Assembly: GCF_035594035.1 (NCBI RefSeq) | Contig: NZ_CP141588.1 | Coordinates: 3,130,501 to 3,194,500 of the forward strand | Source: Sphingomonas sp. LY54 | Lineage (GTDB): Bacteria > Pseudomonadota > Alphaproteobacteria > Sphingomonadales > Sphingomonadaceae | Length of the DNA stretch: 64,000 bases | Direction of reading: 5' to 3' | Shown: positions 61,984 through 64,000 of the stretch, one piece after another | Layout of the letters: the number at the start of each line of letters is the position of its first letter | How positions within the stretch are numbered: position 1 is the first letter of the stretch | Position numbers and translations under genes: made by a program | The notes under the pieces: model-generated | The model's input: only the letters and a program-made list of their open reading frames with translations | Told to the model about the DNA's origin: nothing | Database searches by the model: none

Positions 61984-62438
61984 TCGTCTTTGACTTGAAA
62001 TGCCTGAGCAAGGGTCACGTCTTCGAGGCGTGGTTCGGCTCGACCGAGGATTATGAGGACCAGCGCCGGCGCTGGCTCGTGGAATGTCCGATGTGCGGCG
62101 ATCCCGAGGTCGAGAAGGCCGTGATGGCGCCCAATGTCGCGGCCAAGGGCAATCGCGGGGGCGATGCGTCGTCCGCCGCTTCGGTGATGAGCGCCGATCC
62201 GGCCAAGATGAAGACGATGCTGGCCGCGCTGGCCGTCGCCCAGCGCAAGATGCTCGAAACCTCGGACTTTGTCGGCGACCGCTTCGCCGACGAAGCCCGC
62301 GCGATCCATCTCGGCGAGGCCGACGCCCGCTCCATCCACGGCCGCGCCACGCCCCAGCAGACGCAGAGTCTGATCGAGGAAGGAATCACCGTCGCGCCGC
62401 TGCCATTCCCGGTGGTCGAGCCGGGGCAGGAGAATTGA
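61980..62438 (+). CDS. DUF1178 family protein
   Basis: 152 residues. MIVFDLKCLSKGHVFEAWFG, RWLVECPMCGDPEVEKAVMA is the DUF1178 signature with a CPMC zinc-type motif and a first Cys at LKC. The function is unknown; a putative metal-binding or regulatory protein in alphaproteobacteria. It follows the amidase gene with a 4-nt overlap and lies 36 nt before tRNA-Arg. Confidence 0.92.
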   Translation: MIVFDLKCLSKGHVFEAWFGSTEDYEDQRRRWLVECPMCGDPEVEKAVMAPNVAAKGNRGGDASSAASVMSADPAKMKTMLAALAVAQRKMLETSDFVGDRFADEARAIHLGEADARSIHGRATPQQTQSLIEEGITVAPLPFPVVEPGQEN

Positions 62439-62474
62439 CCGAGCGCCGCGCCCGGCCTAACCACGCCCTCGGTC

Positions 62475-62551
62475 GGCCCCGTAGCTCAGCAGGATAGAGC
62501 AACTGATTCCTAATCAGTAGGCCACAGGTTCGAATCCTGTCGGGGTCACCA
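62475..62551 (+). tRNA. tRNA-Arg (anticodon CCT)
   Basis: 77-nt cloverleaf with encoded CCA. Acceptor arm GGCCCCG/CGGGGTC (one G-T pair), D arm GCTC/GAGC, anticodon arm ACTGA-TTCCTAA-TCAGT with anticodon CCT (62509-62511), T arm ACAGG-TTCGAAT-CCTGT. Reads AGG codons. Lies between the DUF1178 gene and folE. Confidence 0.97.
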
Positions 62552-62574
62552 TTTGTCTTGAGCAACGGGGAAGA

Positions 62575-63195
62575 ATGATGAACGGAGCCGATGAGCCCAG
62601 CGACGGCGATCTGGTCCGCCCCTCCCCGAAGGTTTCGGTGCCCGACGACGTGCAGGAGGCTGTGCGGACCCTGATCCGCTGGGCCGGCGACGATCCGTCG
62701 CGCGAAGGCCTGCTCGAAACGCCGGCTCGGGTAGCCCGCGCGTGGCGCGAATATGCCCGTGGCTATCGGGAGGATCCGGCGCACCATCTCGACCGCACCT
62801 TCGAGGAGGTCGGCGGTTATGACGAGATCGTTTTGCTCCGGGACATACCGTTCCAGTCGCATTGCGAGCATCACATGGCGCCGATTATCGGCAAGGCGGC
62901 GATCGCCTATCTGCCGAGCGACCGCGTCGTCGGCATCTCCAAGCTGGCGCGGGTGCTGCACGGCTTCGCGCGGCGCCTGCAGGTTCAGGAGCGGCTGACC
63001 GCGCAGGTGGCGGACGCGATCTGGGAGCATTTGAAGCCGCACGGCGTGGCCGTCGTGATCGAGGCGAGCCACGCCTGCATGACCGCGCGTGGCGTCCATA
63101 CGCCCGGCGTGATGATGACCACCAGCCGGATGATGGGCGTGTTCCGCAACGACGAGCGTAGTCGCCGCGAGGTGCTGGCCCTGATGGGCTATTGA
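62575..63195 (+). CDS. folE: GTP cyclohydrolase I
   Basis: 206 residues. First step of folate/tetrahydrobiopterin synthesis: GTP to dihydroneopterin triphosphate. [20 protein letters not shown] carries zinc ligands Cys/His, and [33 protein letters not shown] complete the site. GGGGAAG precedes the ATG; ATGATG allows either start. Last gene before the L,D-transpeptidase on the opposite strand. Confidence 0.96.
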   Translation: MMNGADEPSDGDLVRPSPKVSVPDDVQEAVRTLIRWAGDDPSREGLLETPARVARAWREYARGYREDPAHHLDRTFEEVGGYDEIVLLRDIPFQSHCEHHMAPIIGKAAIAYLPSDRVVGISKLARVLHGFARRLQVQERLTAQVADAIWEHLKPHGVAVVIEASHACMTARGVHTPGVMMTTSRMMGVFRNDERSRREVLALMGY

Positions 63196-63204
63196 TCGGT
63201 CGCT

Positions 63205-64000
63205 TCAGGCCGTTCGCAGCTTATTGAGGCTGGCGATCAGGCGCGCGTCGCGGCCGTAGGGATCGGCGTGCAGGGTGAGCCGGCCGTCGGCGTCTGCTTC
63301 GGCCGTGAAATAGACGAGATAGACCGGCCGGAAACGCTCGAGGGCGACGGTGCGGGTCGCCCACCCGGCCATCGCGCGACGCAGCCGCGACGGGCTCGAT
63401 CCGTCCAACTCGAGCAGGTCGGCTGCGAGTTCGTCCATGTCCTTGACCCTGATGCAGCCGTTGCTGAACGTGCGGGTGGAGGCCGCGAACAGGCCCTTGG
63501 CAGGCGTGTCGTGCAGATAGATGAGCTGCGGGTTGGGCATGTCGAGCTTGATCTTGCCGAGCGCGTTGCGCGGCCCGGGCGGCTGGCGAAACACCCCGCC
63601 CGAATAATCAAAACCGCTCGCGCTGCGGCCCATGCGGCGGGCGATGCTCGGCGGCACGCTCCACCATGGATTGACCACCAGCGAGAGGGCAGGGACCGCG
63701 ATCTGCGGCGTCGGCGTGGAGGGCTTGCCGACGATCACGTCGTGGGCGGCGACCGGCGTTCCGTCCTCGAACAATTGCAGCCGATAGGCCGGGACGTTGA
63801 CTAACACATAATCGGAGCCGATCTCGCGCGGCATCCAGCGCCAGCGCTCCAGATTGGCGCGCAGGCGGTCGCGCGTCGCAGGGGCCTCCGCATCGGCATA
63901 GGCCGCGCGCAGGGCGGCATATCGTTCGTCGGACGGCAGCAGGCCCCGCAGCCAGTCCCGCACCCGATTGGCACGGACGGCGGCCTCGAGCCCATAGGCG
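63205..64000 (-). CDS. L,D-transpeptidase, YcbB/LdtD type (N-terminal part outside window)
   Basis: The reading frame is open to the window edge, so at least 265 residues are visible and the N-terminus is missing. YkuD catalytic domain: VLVNVPAYRLQLFEDGTPVA, VNPWWSVPPSIARRM, and the active-site YLHDTPAKGLF and FSNGCIRVKDMDELA (H...SXGCXR). It cross-links peptidoglycan by the 3-3 linkage or attaches lipoprotein to the wall. The long N-terminal region of YcbB-like members should lie upstream. Convergent with folE, 9 nt apart. Confidence 0.92.
   Translation of the reverse strand, partial: AYGLEAAVRANRVRDWLRGLLPSDERYAALRAAYADAEAPATRDRLRANLERWRWMPREIGSDYVLVNVPAYRLQLFEDGTPVAAHDVIVGKPSTPTPQIAVPALSLVVNPWWSVPPSIARRMGRSASGFDYSGGVFRQPPGPRNALGKIKLDMPNPQLIYLHDTPAKGLFAASTRTFSNGCIRVKDMDELAADLLELDGSSPSRLRRAMAGWATRTVALERFRPVYLVYFTAEADADGRLTLHADPYGRDARLIASLNKLRTA

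Overview
The window is a 64 kb chromosomal segment of an alphaproteobacterium, most likely a sphingomonad (Sphingomonas or a close relative). The evidence is uniformly high GC, dense operons with 1-4 nt start/stop overlaps, the arginine succinyltransferase genes, the Nudix, NDUFAF5-like, Flp pilin and folC-accD-pyrF-lapA gene types, and intergenic palindromes of kinds I remember as common in sphingomonad genomes. No rRNA, CRISPR array, prophage or intact insertion sequence was seen. One tRNA (Arg, anticodon CCT) is present.

Layout. 1-3.95 kb: the end of pgl meets a convergent M20 hydrolase-astA-astB operon for arginine succinylation. 3.95-6.15 kb: a lower-GC patch with two proteins of uncertain function and a decayed copy of the rppH 3' end. 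6.19-12.2 kb: rppH, an HSL-type esterase, korAB (2-oxoacid:ferredoxin oxidoreductase) and a cyclopropane-fatty-acid-synthase-type methyltransferase. 12.3-17.5 kb: SDR and purF, a lipoprotein, and a MerR regulator with a palindromic operator beside an acyl-CoA dehydrogenase. 17.7-22.5 kb: an orphan sensor kinase, pcm and a pair of PH-domain membrane proteins. 22.5-27.7 kb: an MFS-cysK-ATP-grasp-GNAT operon, a SleB-like hydrolase and a vapBC module. 27.7-32.9 kb: uvrD-type helicase, rsmD, an RluB-type pseudouridine synthase with 153-bp tandem repeats, and a single-domain response regulator.

32.9-41.3 kb: a Rieske oxygenase, AmpG-like permease, folC, accD, pyrF, lapA and a large patatin-like protein. 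41.4-46.5 kb: RlpA, an M13 peptidase, a serine hydrolase apparently starting at CTG, an EEP-family phosphodiesterase and an HPF-like protein. 46.6-52.1 kb: radA-cvpA-cysS-(NifU/SufE-like)-CPA2 antiporter, meeting a convergent aroK. 52.7-58.2 kb: two envelope proteins of unknown function, xerD, accA and an M48 metalloprotease with a LysM-like tail. 58.2-64 kb: two Flp pilins, mutT, an NDUFAF5-like methyltransferase, a ComF-like protein, grxC, a nitrilase-family amidase, a DUF1178 protein, tRNA-Arg, folE and the 3' part of an L,D-transpeptidase.

Most of the segment is core metabolism, repair and envelope maintenance. I found no convincing large novel system. The best leads are the cysK/ATP-grasp/MFS/GNAT operon, the duplicated rppH tail flanking a TonB-like gene, the RluB repeat domain, the absence of trpFBA between pyrF and accD, the M20 hydrolase in the ast operon, and the CTG-start hydrolase.
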